A stretch of DNA of 21,437 nucleotides from Rickettsiales bacterium (GTDB taxonomy: Bacteria; Pseudomonadota; Alphaproteobacteria; Rickettsiales; UBA1997). The stretch is from positions 1 to 21,437 of the forward strand of contig CANMEW010000009.1 of assembly GCA_947496905.1 (NCBI GenBank), written 5' to 3'. Positions 1 through 7,925 of this stretch are shown here, in pieces. The notes below the pieces were generated by a model. That model ran no database searches. It worked only from the letters and a program-made list of their open reading frames with translations, and was not told the origin of the DNA. The stretch's first letter is position 1, and each line of letters begins with the position of its first letter. Position numbers and translations under genes: made by a program.

Positions 1-2
1 CG

Positions 3-116
3 AAAATCGTCTCTAAATCAGAGAGAATGATTAACGTCTCAATGAAGCTCTGGTGCGCTATCAATACTCCAGAAATGTTTGAATTCTTTCAAAATAAGTT
101 CTTGTCTATCTTTTAG
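3..116 (+). CDS. possible 3' end of an unidentified gene (partial)
   Basis: From the window edge, the frame beginning at base 3 is open for 37 codons and ends at TAG (114-116). The other two forward frames close within about 30 bases, and the reverse frames also carry stops. The predicted tail is mixed hydrophobic and aromatic, with the motif TPEMFEFFQNKF near the end, and codon use looks similar to neighbouring genes. I do not recognise the protein. The piece is short, so it could be a chance open frame rather than a true C-terminus. Confidence 0.35.
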   Translation, partial: KIVSKSERMINVSMKLWCAINTPEMFEFFQNKFLSIF

Positions 117-361
117 GCAACACTCTCGGAATTTTTTGATCCAAATTTTATTCCATCTGTTGGAGATTTTTTTACCGAAATTCTATCGGTTTGGGAAATG
201 TTGAGGGTGGAGATGGGTTCTTCAGCGGCGACAAATTAACAAATAAAGCAGCAAAGTGCAACAGCTAATTTCTTGCAAACGCAGATAAATCAAGGGTTTG
301 GCGAGTGAAGAGTTTTGGATTTAGAGTGGAGTTGGGATGGGGGGGATTTTTAGAGGTGCCC

Positions 362-2227
362 TTAAGCTTGAGAGTCTGCAGAGATCGTTGATGTTGGAAT
401 AATTTTTTTGATTTCTTCGCGAACAATTTTTTCAACTAGGTGAGGCAAGTTTTCGTTAAGCCATCTCTCCAATTTTGGTTCCATCAATTGGATAGCGAGT
501 TCAGGAAATGCGGAGCTTTGAGAAAAGTTAGAAATTCCTGCTACTACATTTTTTGCATCAATCAGTTTTTTGATTGATTCCGTAGCGCGCATTACGGTTA
601 CTTCATTGAGCATTTTGCTTGGCTCAGACTCTTGTCGAACTGGTAGATTTTCGACAGAAGCGGTGTTTTGTAGTGAAGTATTTTGAGTTGATGACTGGCG
701 TGTTTCTGGTTGTGAGTTGAAATTTTTTTCTTCTTGTTGGAACGGAGGCAATATTGGTTGGACTGCGTTAAGCGTTGGTGGCGAGAGGTTTGGCTGTTCA
801 GTTGGCTTGGGAGTGATTATTGGATCAGAAGCTTCTGGCGTGAAGCCCATTATTTCCTTTTCGAACTCGAGATCAATTTCATCTTCAAGTAGTGATTGTT
901 TTTTTGAATCTTGTTGCTGCTTTTGTTTCAAGGCTTGGTCCAGCTCATCAAGATTAATGTCTTCAATTATTGTAGGTTTTAGATTTTTTTGCGCTGATTG
1001 CTGCGGTTGAATTATCTGCTCTTCTTCATCTAAATCATCAAAGTCTAAAGCCTCCTCTTCCATTTCCTCATCGGTGAATTCTTCCTCATCCTCACCCTCT
1101 TCTAACTTTTCATCAGCGAGCTCTTCTTCGGCCTCTTCCACTTCCTCTTCAACCTCTTCCACTCCTTCCAATTCTTCATTTTCTAACTCCTCTTCCTCCT
1201 CAACATCATCTTCAAGAAATTCCTCCTCTGCCTCTTCTTCCCCTACTTCTTCGTCAGTGAGCTCCTCTTCATTTTCATCTGTTTCCTCATCGGAGAATTC
1301 TTCTTCAGACTCTAACTCCTCCTCTTCCACCTCTTCACCAGTGTTATCATTTTCAGTTTCGCTTTCCTCCAATTCTTTTTCAGCGAATTCCTCCGCGCTC
1401 TCTTCTGTTTCTAGATCTGAAGCCTCATCACTTTTTTCCTGATCCAATTCTTCGCTTGTAGCATTATTTCCAAACAAAGCCTCTTCTGCCTTCGCGGAAG
1501 CATCCTCGAAATCTGGAAGCTCTGCAGTTTTTTCCACTTTTGCTGCCGCTACAGGAGTATCTTTTTCCAAATCTTCAAAATCGAAATCATCGGCCTCGAG
1601 AGTTTTTTCTTCCTCTTTTTCATCAGCTGTTTCTAGGTTCAGAGCGTCATCTTTTTTACTTTCTTCATCTAACTCTCCGAATTCAAGATCGTCATTTTTA
1701 TTTTCTGGAGCAGCGTCTTCTTCCTCATCCCCGAAGCTTAAATCGAGATCATCATCGCTTGAAGTATTGTTATTTTCTTCCTCAACCTCATCTGCTTCAT
1801 CATTTTCTTCTCTGAGATCGACCTCATCTTCATAATCTTCGATGTCGTCTTCGGAGAAATCTTCACCACTCGCTTCCTCCGATTCTTCATCGACTTGATT
1901 TGATGTGGAGCTTTTATTGGCAACGCTTTCATCGTCTATGTCCAAATCATCAAAGCTAAAATTCTCCATTTTATTTTCGGCCTTCGCCTTGGCTGCGGTA
2001 GAATTATTTTCAGCTTTTGGTGCGGAATTTTGTGCAGCGAATGGCTCTGTTGCCGCCACTTCTTTTACTTCAGTGTTTTGCACAACATCACTTTTTTTAG
2101 CTGGAGAGATATATTCAAACTCGTCAGAAACGTCAGAAATTTTGCCACCTTTTTCGACCTTTCGATCAAATTTGTGCATTTTGTTTTTGATAGTTTCTAG
2201 AATCGAAAGAGTGTTTTTTCCTACCAT
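362..2227 (-). CDS. PopZ-like polar organizing protein (DUF2497 C-terminal domain) with giant acidic linker
   Basis: This 621-residue protein ends (about residues 580-610) in a helix-rich segment containing LERWLNENLPHLVEKIVREE. That is the hallmark of the alphaproteobacterial PopZ/DUF2497 C-terminal domain, which in Caulobacter drives self-assembly of the polar hub that anchors the ParB-bound centromere. Caulobacter PopZ is about 177 residues, so this protein is more than three times as long. The extra length is a stretch of almost pure Glu/Asp from about residue 95 to 405 (bases about 1015-1945), followed by a Gln/Pro-rich part (about 405-530). PopZ also has a Pro/Glu/Asp-rich linker, so the layout is an exaggerated form of the known one. 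The usual N-terminal motif resembling EEILASIRRII is not evident; the first residues are basic (NTLSILETIKNKMHKF). There is no clear Shine-Dalgarno before the ATG at 2227. Family assignment is good; polar localisation is inferred. Confidence 0.8.
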   Translation of the reverse strand: MVGKNTLSILETIKNKMHKFDRKVEKGGKISDVSDEFEYISPAKKSDVVQNTEVKEVAATEPFAAQNSAPKAENNSTAAKAKAENKMENFSFDDLDIDDESVANKSSTSNQVDEESEEASGEDFSEDDIEDYEDEVDLREENDEADEVEEENNNTSSDDDLDLSFGDEEEDAAPENKNDDLEFGELDEESKKDDALNLETADEKEEEKTLEADDFDFEDLEKDTPVAAAKVEKTAELPDFEDASAKAEEALFGNNATSEELDQEKSDEASDLETEESAEEFAEKELEESETENDNTGEEVEEEELESEEEFSDEETDENEEELTDEEVGEEEAEEEFLEDDVEEEEELENEELEGVEEVEEEVEEAEEELADEKLEEGEDEEEFTDEEMEEEALDFDDLDEEEQIIQPQQSAQKNLKPTIIEDINLDELDQALKQKQQQDSKKQSLLEDEIDLEFEKEIMGFTPEASDPIITPKPTEQPNLSPPTLNAVQPILPPFQQEEKNFNSQPETRQSSTQNTSLQNTASVENLPVRQESEPSKMLNEVTVMRATESIKKLIDAKNVVAGISNFSQSSAFPELAIQLMEPKLERWLNENLPHLVEKIVREEIKKIIPTSTISADSQA

Positions 2228-2303
2228 AAAAACATGTGAGAGTGGTTGATTTTATTGATCTGCGCTAGTTAGGTTGTCACTTTTAAATTTAGCAATTTCC
2301 CTC

Positions 2304-2435
2304 ATGAATAAAGAACCTCAGCCAAAAAATATCGAACAAAAACAGATCGAGAAAAAACGGAAAAAGAAAAATCTTTCGGAAGCTTTGCGTAAGAATTTAC
2401 TGAGAAGAAAAGAAGTGGAGTCGAGAAAAGATTAG
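2304..2435 (+). CDS. 43-residue basic protein with ALRKNLLRRK motif
   Basis: An ATG at 2304 opens a 43-codon frame ending in TAG at 2433-2435. The product is very basic: a Lys/Gln/Glu-rich first half is followed by LSEALRKNLLRRKE. From memory, short alphaproteobacterial proteins of about 40-60 residues share a C-terminal ALRxNLxRRK signature; I know of no function for them. The gene diverges from the popZ-like gene with 76 bases between starts and converges on mlaC with a 10-base gap. It fills an otherwise empty gap, which supports it being real. No strong ribosome binding site is visible (TTTCCCTC precedes the ATG). The length is near the limit for chance ORFs, so the call rests on the motif. 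Confidence 0.55.
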   Translation: MNKEPQPKNIEQKQIEKKRKKKNLSEALRKNLLRRKEVESRKD

Positions 2436-2445
2436 GAGAGAAGAT

Positions 2446-3054
2446 CTACGAATTGCCTTTTAGTTTTAACACTCTCGTAGATAAATCGTCCAAAAATTTA
2501 TCTAGGCCTTTCTGAGAAATTGCAGAATTAAATTCAGATCTTTGCGTTTCAATTAAGCTCACGCCTTCGGCGACAAAGTCCAATATTACTAACTTACCAC
2601 CGCGCTCTTTCACTCTAAAATTAACGGAGACTGCAACATCGGAGTCTCTCGGTAAAAATTCTGCCTTGGCGATGTAGAAATTACCTTGCTGCGTCACCTC
2701 ATTTACTGTGAATTTGCGACCATTGTAATCTTTAAATTTTGGTCCGTAGGTATTGATCATGAAGTCGCGATAAAGCTTGAGAAAGCCCTCCTTTTGCTTG
2801 TCATCTAGGGTTTTGTAATTTTTTCCCAAAACAAATTTAGCGATCCAGTCGGTATCAATTACCTCATCAATTGTTGTGATGATTTTATCCTTTTTTTTAC
2901 TTTCCGTAGAGCCTTTTTCTCCAGCGATTCCAACAATTTTATTGCCAATATTTTCAACAAATTTTTTGACTACATCCGAAGTAACTGTGGCATCCTGTGC
3001 AAAGGCATGTGAAGCGATGAAAGCTGACAAAATCACTGCTAAAATTTTTTTCAT
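2446..3054 (-). CDS. mlaC: MlaC: periplasmic phospholipid-binding protein of the Mla pathway
   Basis: The 202-residue product starts with a classic signal peptide (MKKILAVILSAFIASHAFA, cut before QD) and matches the MlaC/Ttg2D (toluene tolerance) family. Visible features are the DTDWIAKFVLGKNYKTL segment, the LYRDFMINTYGPKF segment, and the late strands ending in GKLVILDFVAEGVSLIETQRSEF. MlaC carries phospholipids across the periplasm between the MlaA outer-membrane complex and the MlaFEDB transporter in the inner membrane. The gene stands alone here, without mlaD, mlaE or mlaF beside it, while mlaA lies about 15 kb away in this same window. The ATG is divergent from the next rightward gene, with about 125 bases between them. 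Length is normal for the family. Confidence 0.88.
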   Translation of the reverse strand: MKKILAVILSAFIASHAFAQDATVTSDVVKKFVENIGNKIVGIAGEKGSTESKKKDKIITTIDEVIDTDWIAKFVLGKNYKTLDDKQKEGFLKLYRDFMINTYGPKFKDYNGRKFTVNEVTQQGNFYIAKAEFLPRDSDVAVSVNFRVKERGGKLVILDFVAEGVSLIETQRSEFNSAISQKGLDKFLDDLSTRVLKLKGNS

Positions 3055-3169
3055 AATACCTTAAATTAAGTTGTGGTTACTGGTTTTCTGGAAGTTTCGT
3101 TTGATATTTCTCAATCCATTTTTACTTTCGCGCCCTTCTCTTTTCCCTCGTAAATTCCCCTCACAAATT

Positions 3170-3173
3170 GGAG
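3170..3173 (+). promoter_or_regulatory. Shine-Dalgarno GGAG that decides a TTG start
   Basis: GGAG sits 6 bases upstream of TTG 3180 and 9 upstream of TTG 3183. It lies inside the longer open frame that begins at TTG 3168, so the longer start would be without a ribosome binding site. This argues for a product beginning LKKIKSF or KKIKSF. Confidence 0.5.
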
Positions 3174-3179
3174 TTCAAA

Positions 3180-4586
3180 TTGTTGAAAAAAATAAAATCT
3201 TTTAAAATTTCTGGTGCTGATTGCTTGCCAATTATTGAAGGTGGCAAGGGAGTTGGAATCACAACTGGCGTGACCGCAGGGCATTTCGCAAAGTCTGGGG
3301 CGGTAGGAACTTTCTCTGGTGTTAACGCTGATTACATTGATGAAAATGGCAAATACAACCCTCTTGTCTACAAAACTCACACTAGGCGCGAAAGGCATGA
3401 AGAGTTAGTTATTGACAGTATTAAGGGTGGAATTTCTCAAGCTAAAATTGCCAATGATATTTCTGGTGGTCAGGGACGAGTGCACATGAATGTGCTGTGG
3501 GAAATGGGTGGCGCAGAGCGTATTTTGCATGGAATTCTTGAGGGGGCAAAAGGCATGATCCACGGCATTACTTGTGGTGCCGGTATGCCCTATCGTCTTG
3601 CTGAAATTGCTGAAAAATACAATGTCTACTACTACCCAATCGTTTCATCGATGCGCGCCTTTCGTGCTTTGTGGAAAAGAAGTTACCACAAAGCCGTATC
3701 ACTTCTTGGCGGCGTTGTTTACGAATGTCCATGGCGCGCTGGTGGTCACAATGGTCTGTCTAATGCTGAAGATCCCAATGCTTACGAAGATCCATATCCT
3801 CGCGTTGCTGAGATTCGCACGTTCATGAACTCTGTTGGCTTGAATGATGTTCCAATCATCATGGCTGGCGGGGTGTGGAACTTGGAAGAGTTCGAACATT
3901 GGTTAGACAATCCAGAAATTGGTCCAGTTGTTTTTCAATTCGGAACTCGCCCAATCGTTACTCAAGAATATCCGGTTCCAAGCGCTTGGAAGCAAAAGCT
4001 GCTAAATTTAAAAAATGGTGACGTCTATCTAAACCGCTTCAGCCCTACGGGATTCTACTCTTCTGCAGTTGAAAATGATTTTATTCGCGAATTGAAAGGT
4101 CGTGAAATTAGGCAGGTGGAATATCGCACAAAACCAATCGAAAATTTTACCGCCGAAATTCCTTTTGGCCAACGCGGTCGCGTGGTTTACATCAAGCCAG
4201 AAGACAAGTCTAAAGTTGATGAATGGATAGAAGCTGGACATAGCGAGGGCATGAAAACTCCGGACGAAACCTTGATGTTTGTCGATAAATCGAAAGCGGC
4301 GCAAATAGTTACCGATCAAGTCAATTGCATGGGATGTCTAAGCCAATGTCGTTTCAGCAATTGGTCCGATAAGGCGGAAATGAGCTACACCACTGACCGC
4401 AAATCCGATCCACGCAGCTTTTGCATTCAGAAAACTTTGCAAGACGTTCGCCAAGGAATTGACATCGAAAACCAATTAATGTTCTCCGGTCACAGTGGAT
4501 ACCGCTTCGCTACCGATCCATTTTATGCGAATGGCTTCATCCCAACAATTAAGCAGCTTGTTGACCAAATAATGCTCGGCAAATAA
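3180..4586 (+). CDS. NAD(P)H/FMN-dependent nitronate monooxygenase-like enzyme with C-terminal Cys cluster
   Basis: The product is an FMN TIM-barrel of the nitronate monooxygenase (2-nitropropane dioxygenase) type. Motifs include [18 protein letters not shown] near the start, [31 protein letters not shown] (the position of the conserved AGGH loop) and [19 protein letters not shown]. At about 468 residues it is longer than ordinary enzymes of the family (about 310-360). The added C-terminal part holds a CxxCxxxC motif (CMGCLSQC) and a fourth Cys about 25 residues later (RSFCIQKTL), which could bind an iron-sulfur cluster or zinc. No ATG is available. The frame also allows TTG at 3168, but a GGAG at 3170-3173 lies 6 bases before TTG 3180 and 9 before TTG 3183, so one of these is the better start. 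pyrG follows after 17 bases. Substrate is unknown; an oxidoreductase using a flavin is a firm call, nitronate as substrate is not. Confidence 0.75.
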   Translation: MLKKIKSFKISGADCLPIIEGGKGVGITTGVTAGHFAKSGAVGTFSGVNADYIDENGKYNPLVYKTHTRRERHEELVIDSIKGGISQAKIANDISGGQGRVHMNVLWEMGGAERILHGILEGAKGMIHGITCGAGMPYRLAEIAEKYNVYYYPIVSSMRAFRALWKRSYHKAVSLLGGVVYECPWRAGGHNGLSNAEDPNAYEDPYPRVAEIRTFMNSVGLNDVPIIMAGGVWNLEEFEHWLDNPEIGPVVFQFGTRPIVTQEYPVPSAWKQKLLNLKNGDVYLNRFSPTGFYSSAVENDFIRELKGREIRQVEYRTKPIENFTAEIPFGQRGRVVYIKPEDKSKVDEWIEAGHSEGMKTPDETLMFVDKSKAAQIVTDQVNCMGCLSQCRFSNWSDKAEMSYTTDRKSDPRSFCIQKTLQDVRQGIDIENQLMFSGHSGYRFATDPFYANGFIPTIKQLVDQIMLGK

Positions 4587-4603
4587 CCCCTCCTTCCTCA
4601 GCA

Positions 4604-6226
4604 GTGCAGAAAAAAATCAAAACAAAATTCATCTTCATCACTGGTGGCGTGGCTTCCTCGCTTGGGAAAGGCCTAGCCTCCGCTTCTCTTGCTGCATTGC
4701 TTCAAGCTCGTGGCTACAGCGTAAAATTACGCAAACTTGATCCTTACCTAAATGTTGATCCTGGAACAATGAGTCCAACTCAGCATGGTGAAGTTTTTGT
4801 TACGGAAGATGGGGCTGAGACCGACTTGGATCTTGGACACTACGAGCGCTTCACTGGAGTTGATGCTAAAAAATCTGACAGTGTAAGTGCTGGTCAGATT
4901 TATTCGAAACTACTCGCCAAAGAGCGTAAAGGCGATTACCTCGGCGGCACAGTGCAGGTCATTCCACATGTGACCGATCTCATCAAAGAATTTATTTTAA
5001 ACGACATTACTGATGCCGATTTCGCACTTTGTGAAATTGGTGGAACGGTTGGGGACATCGAAGCTCTGCCATTTTTCGAAGCTATTCGCCAGCTTGGATA
5101 TGAAATGGGGCAAGAGCGCTGTGCTTTCCTGCATCTCACGCTCCTTCCTTACATTGAAAGCGCTAATGAGTTGAAAACAAAGCCAACTCAACACTCAGTG
5201 AAAGAGCTACGTTCGATTGGCATTCAGCCTTCGGTTTTACTGTGTCGAGCAGAGCGTCCAACTACCAAAGCACATCTTGAAAAAATTGCTAAAATGTGCT
5301 CGGTGCCAATTTCATCAGTCATCGCCGCTCCAAATGCCACAAGCATTTACGAGGTTCCACTGATTTATCACAAAAATGGACTCGACACGGAAATTCTAAA
5401 ATTTTTCAAACTTGATTACAGCAAGAAGCCTGATCTCTCTAAGTGGATTGCGATCAAAGACGCAATTAAACACCCGACCAGTGAAGTGAATATTGCTATC
5501 GTTGGCAAATACACAGAATATCGCGACTCTTACAAATCATTGCTCGAAGCCATTGATCACGCCGCATTTTCTCTGAAAGTGAAGGCAAATATTGTCTGGG
5601 TTGATGCCAGAACTAACAAAAATAATTTACCAAAAAATATTCAGGGAATCCTTGTACCGGGGGGATTCGGTGAGGATGGCACTGAAGGAAAAACTGCCAT
5701 GATTGAGCAGGCAAGAGTTAAAAAAATCCCGTATTTCGGCATTTGCTTTGGAATGCAGATGGCTGTGATTGAATATGCTCGCAATGTGCTGGGAATAAAA
5801 GATGCGACCTCAAGTGAGATTTCTCAGAAAGGCAGTTTTTTAATTGGAATGATGCATGAATGGCAGGATAAATCTGGCAGGAAAATAAAAAAAATCGGAG
5901 ATGATTTTGGTGGTACAATGAGACTTGGAGCCTATCCATGCAAAATTACCAAGGGCTCATTGGCAGAAAAAATTTACAAGCAATCTTTAATTTCTGAGCG
6001 CCACCGCCATCGCTACGAGGTGAATATTAATTTTAAAACTCAGTTAGAAGAAGCTGGACTTTCCTTCTCTGGCATGTCTCCAGATGGTAAGCTGCCAGAA
6101 ATAGTCGAGATCAAAAACCATCCATTTTTTGTTGGTGTACAATTTCATCCTGAACTAAAATCGAAGCCATTCGCTGCTCATCCGCTTTTTGTCTCATTCA
6201 TCGCAAGCGCCATCAAAAATAAATAA
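4604..6226 (+). CDS. pyrG: CTP synthase
   Basis: The 540-residue enzyme converts UTP to CTP using ATP and glutamine, close to the usual length of about 545. The N-terminal synthetase domain shows [20 protein letters not shown] (P-loop) and [21 protein letters not shown] with the CTP/UTP-binding region, and the [16 protein letters not shown] segment. The glutamine amidotransferase domain from about residue 290 has the catalytic Cys at about 381 in FGICFGMQ and the His-Glu pair in FHPELKSKP near the C-terminus. The start is GTG at 4604; no strong Shine-Dalgarno precedes it. The stop overlaps the ATG of the next gene by one base (TAATG), so translation is probably coupled. It sits in a rightward cluster behind the nitronate monooxygenase-like gene. 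Confidence 0.97.
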   Translation: MQKKIKTKFIFITGGVASSLGKGLASASLAALLQARGYSVKLRKLDPYLNVDPGTMSPTQHGEVFVTEDGAETDLDLGHYERFTGVDAKKSDSVSAGQIYSKLLAKERKGDYLGGTVQVIPHVTDLIKEFILNDITDADFALCEIGGTVGDIEALPFFEAIRQLGYEMGQERCAFLHLTLLPYIESANELKTKPTQHSVKELRSIGIQPSVLLCRAERPTTKAHLEKIAKMCSVPISSVIAAPNATSIYEVPLIYHKNGLDTEILKFFKLDYSKKPDLSKWIAIKDAIKHPTSEVNIAIVGKYTEYRDSYKSLLEAIDHAAFSLKVKANIVWVDARTNKNNLPKNIQGILVPGGFGEDGTEGKTAMIEQARVKKIPYFGICFGMQMAVIEYARNVLGIKDATSSEISQKGSFLIGMMHEWQDKSGRKIKKIGDDFGGTMRLGAYPCKITKGSLAEKIYKQSLISERHRHRYEVNINFKTQLEEAGLSFSGMSPDGKLPEIVEIKNHPFFVGVQFHPELKSKPFAAHPLFVSFIASAIKNK

Positions 6227-6996
6227 TGCCTAGAGCCTGTCTTAAAATTTTTTGCCTCGATTTGCAGGCTATTTTGCTGGAGTTGCGAGGAACAATTTTT
6301 CTCCACAGGTGCAACCCTTTGGAAAAAATTTTCCGAAGCAAATCGTGCAAAATAGCCGCAAAGCGAGGCAAAAAGGCAGATCTTACAACCCGTAATTTTA
6401 AGACAGGCTCTAGAGCCTGTCTTAAAATTATATTACTGCTGAGTCTTTGTTCTTGTGGTTTTCAGGTGATTTACAGGGAAAGAGGATCTGAGTCAGAAGT
6501 TTTTTACGTCGAAGAATTGGCGGCAATTCGCATCAAAAAAGATCGCACCAAACTTAGTCAAAAATTAAAAAATAATCTTTACGACATACTCAATCCGGAT
6601 CATGTCAAAGCCGAAGCCAAATATTTTTTGATTTTAAGCGTTAAGGAAGCCATCTCATCAACATTCACAACATCAAGTGGTGCATCTGGTCGTAACAAGG
6701 TGATTTTAGATGTGGCTTACGAGTTTAAAAATCTTGCCACTGGTGCCACAATTTCAACGGGAACTACGTCGGTGAATGACAGTTACGATGTGACTGCTAA
6801 CCGTTACGGGACATACACTGCAGATGAATATATTCGATCAAACATCACCGTAATTGTAGCTCAAAATATTCGAAATTCTTTGGTGAATGACTTGATCGAG
6901 GTGAGAAAAAAATGTGATGGTAAGGTTGAAGTGAAAGTAGATGAAAATTTTGAATGCCCGCTCAGTAAAAATGAGAAACAGGTTCTAAAAAAATAA
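6226..6996 (+). CDS. lptE: LptE-like LPS-assembly lipoprotein with a 60-codon in-frame repeat insertion at its N-terminus
   Basis: The mature part after [10 protein letters not shown] matches alphaproteobacterial LptE-type lipoproteins: a lipobox followed by CGF, a middle region on repeat numbers and strands ([11 protein letters not shown]), then [22 protein letters not shown] and a C-terminal helix with a [20 protein letters not shown] segment. LptE plugs and helps assemble the LptD translocon for lipopolysaccharide. The ORF of 256 codons begins at ATG 6226, but codons about 3-68 come from a palindromic repeat (6231-6412). Deleting the 180 bases between the two direct copies of the repeat end leaves [20 protein letters not shown], a normal lipoprotein signal peptide. 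As it stands the signal would be about 65 residues from the first Met, so an internal start (for example TTG 6319) or loss of export is possible. The 3' end overlaps the convergent purQ by 12 bases. Confidence 0.72.
   Translation: MPRACLKIFCLDLQAILLELRGTIFLHRCNPLEKIFRSKSCKIAAKRGKKADLTTRNFKTGSRACLKIILLLSLCSCGFQVIYRERGSESEVFYVEELAAIRIKKDRTKLSQKLKNNLYDILNPDHVKAEAKYFLILSVKEAISSTFTTSSGASGRNKVILDVAYEFKNLATGATISTGTTSVNDSYDVTANRYGTYTADEYIRSNITVIVAQNIRNSLVNDLIEVRKKCDGKVEVKVDENFECPLSKNEKQVLKK
6231..6412. repeat. palindromic MITE-like / RPE-like element inserted in frame in the lptE-like gene
   Basis: The element has perfect 19-base terminal inverted repeats: TAGAGCCTGTCTTAAAATT at 6231-6249 and its reverse complement at 6394-6412. 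Inside, a longer imperfect inverted repeat pairs about 6249-6304 with about 6321-6373 (TTTTGCCTCG, TTTGC, GGCTATTTTGC on the left recur in reverse complement on the right). The right arm has about 25 extra bases next to its end. Both ends carry CTAG/TA at the junction, compatible with a 2-4 base target duplication as made by some IS5- and IS630-group elements. No transposase is encoded. All 60 codons contributed are open in the lptE frame. Confidence 0.8.
6393..6430. repeat. 38-bp perfect palindrome at the right end of the element
   Basis: Bases 6393-6430 read the same on both strands, with no mismatch and no loop. The left half is the element's right terminal repeat; the right half is a third copy of the 19-base end (6411-6429) in direct orientation to the copy at 6231-6249. 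It could form a strong cruciform or an RNA hairpin just before the lipoprotein signal sequence. Confidence 0.85.
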
Positions 6997-7665
6997 CCCC
7001 TCAAACATTGCCAGCCCATCTCTTGACCCAGTGTCATCATCAATAGCCCTCTCTGGATGAGGCATCATGCCAAGAACATTTTTTTCTTCGTTGAAAATAC
7101 CCGCAATATTTAGCAGAGATCCATTGGGATTAGCCTCGTCACTAAGATTTCCCTCGGCATCAACGTAGCGGAATGCTATCCCGCCATCATCTTCCAGCTT
7201 CCTTAAAATGTCGGCATCGGCGAAATAATTCCCATCCATGTGAGCGATTGGGATTTGAATCACCTGATTTTTTTTATATTTGCGAGTGAAGGCGGAGCTG
7301 TTATTTTCAACGCGTAGCGACATTTGGCGGCAAATAAATTTTATTTTTTTATTGCGCAAAAGAACGCCGGGGAGAAGGCCGGCCTCAGTCAGAATTTGAA
7401 AACCGTTGCAAATGCCAATGACGCGAACGCCTCTAGCGGCAAGTCTTTTTACTTCCATCATCACCGGAGAAATTGCAGCCATCGCGCCAGAGCGCAAATA
7501 GTCGCCGTAAGAGAATCCACCAGGAATAATGATAAGATCTAAATTATCTTCGAGTTTGGTTTCTTGGTGCCAAACTTGTTGAACTTTGCTGCCAATCTTT
7601 TGTAGCGCCACAACGGCATCGCGATCGCAATTTGAGCCGGGGAAAGTGATTACTGCTGATCTCAT
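6985..7665 (-). CDS. purQ: phosphoribosylformylglycinamidine synthase subunit PurQ (glutaminase)
   Basis: The 226-residue product is the class I glutamine amidotransferase that supplies ammonia to PurL in the fourth step of purine synthesis. It shows the start [13 protein letters not shown], the oxyanion loop [16 protein letters not shown], the nucleophile Cys86 in GICNGFQ, and His203/Glu205 in MPHPERA. The start ATG at 7665 overlaps the stop of purS by 4 bases (ATGA type), so the two subunits are translated together. The gene ends in TAG at 6985-6987 and overlaps the 3' end of the convergent lptE-like gene by 12 bases, with no terminator between. purL is not in this window. Confidence 0.96.
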   Translation of the reverse strand: MRSAVITFPGSNCDRDAVVALQKIGSKVQQVWHQETKLEDNLDLIIIPGGFSYGDYLRSGAMAAISPVMMEVKRLAARGVRVIGICNGFQILTEAGLLPGVLLRNKKIKFICRQMSLRVENNSSAFTRKYKKNQVIQIPIAHMDGNYFADADILRKLEDDGGIAFRYVDAEGNLSDEANPNGSLLNIAGIFNEEKNVLGMMPHPERAIDDDTGSRDGLAMFEGLFF

Positions 7666-7907
7666 CCGATTACCTCATATTCGTAATTTTCGATGATTTT
7701 ATTCACCAAAAGCCTGTCGCAAATCTCATCAATAATTGCCTGAATTTTTTCTTGATTGGTCTCGGCAATTTCCAGTTCCACAACCTTACCCTGCCTTACT
7801 TGCGAGATTTGTGGAAAGCCTAAATTTTTTACCAAAGAGGTTTCGATTGCCTTGCCCTGCGTGTCCAAAACACCTTTTTTTAGAGAGATCAAAATTCTGA
7901 TTTTCAT
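7662..7907 (-). CDS. purS: phosphoribosylformylglycinamidine synthase subunit PurS
   Basis: The 81-residue protein is the small structural subunit that joins PurQ to PurL. It begins [21 protein letters not shown] and continues with a [17 protein letters not shown] segment, both typical for PurS, whose usual length is about 80. It overlaps purQ by 4 bases and follows the hisZ-like gene after 18 bases. It is therefore part of a leftward cluster with dapA, the hisZ-like gene and purQ. Confidence 0.94.
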   Translation of the reverse strand: MKIRILISLKKGVLDTQGKAIETSLVKNLGFPQISQVRQGKVVELEIAETNQEKIQAIIDEICDRLLVNKIIENYEYEVIG

Positions 7908-7925
7908 GGTTTAGTGTAGATTAGT

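Noticed and set aside
173..192. Possible hairpin (ACCGA and TCGGT with a 7-base loop)
   Set aside because: The stem has only 5 pairs and no U-run follows on either strand, so it is not a credible terminator.
117..361. Search for a gene or RNA between the left-edge ORF and the popZ-like gene
   Set aside because: All six frames are broken by stops and no tRNA fold or repeat was seen.
1074..1442. Rightward ORF encoding almost only serine
   Set aside because: It is the antisense shadow of the Glu/Asp-rich codons of the PopZ-like gene, and its composition has no other explanation.
3055..3167. Promoters between mlaC and the nitronate monooxygenase-like gene
   Set aside because: Only weak TTGATA/TACTTT-like matches (3 of 6 at the -10) were found, too poor to report.
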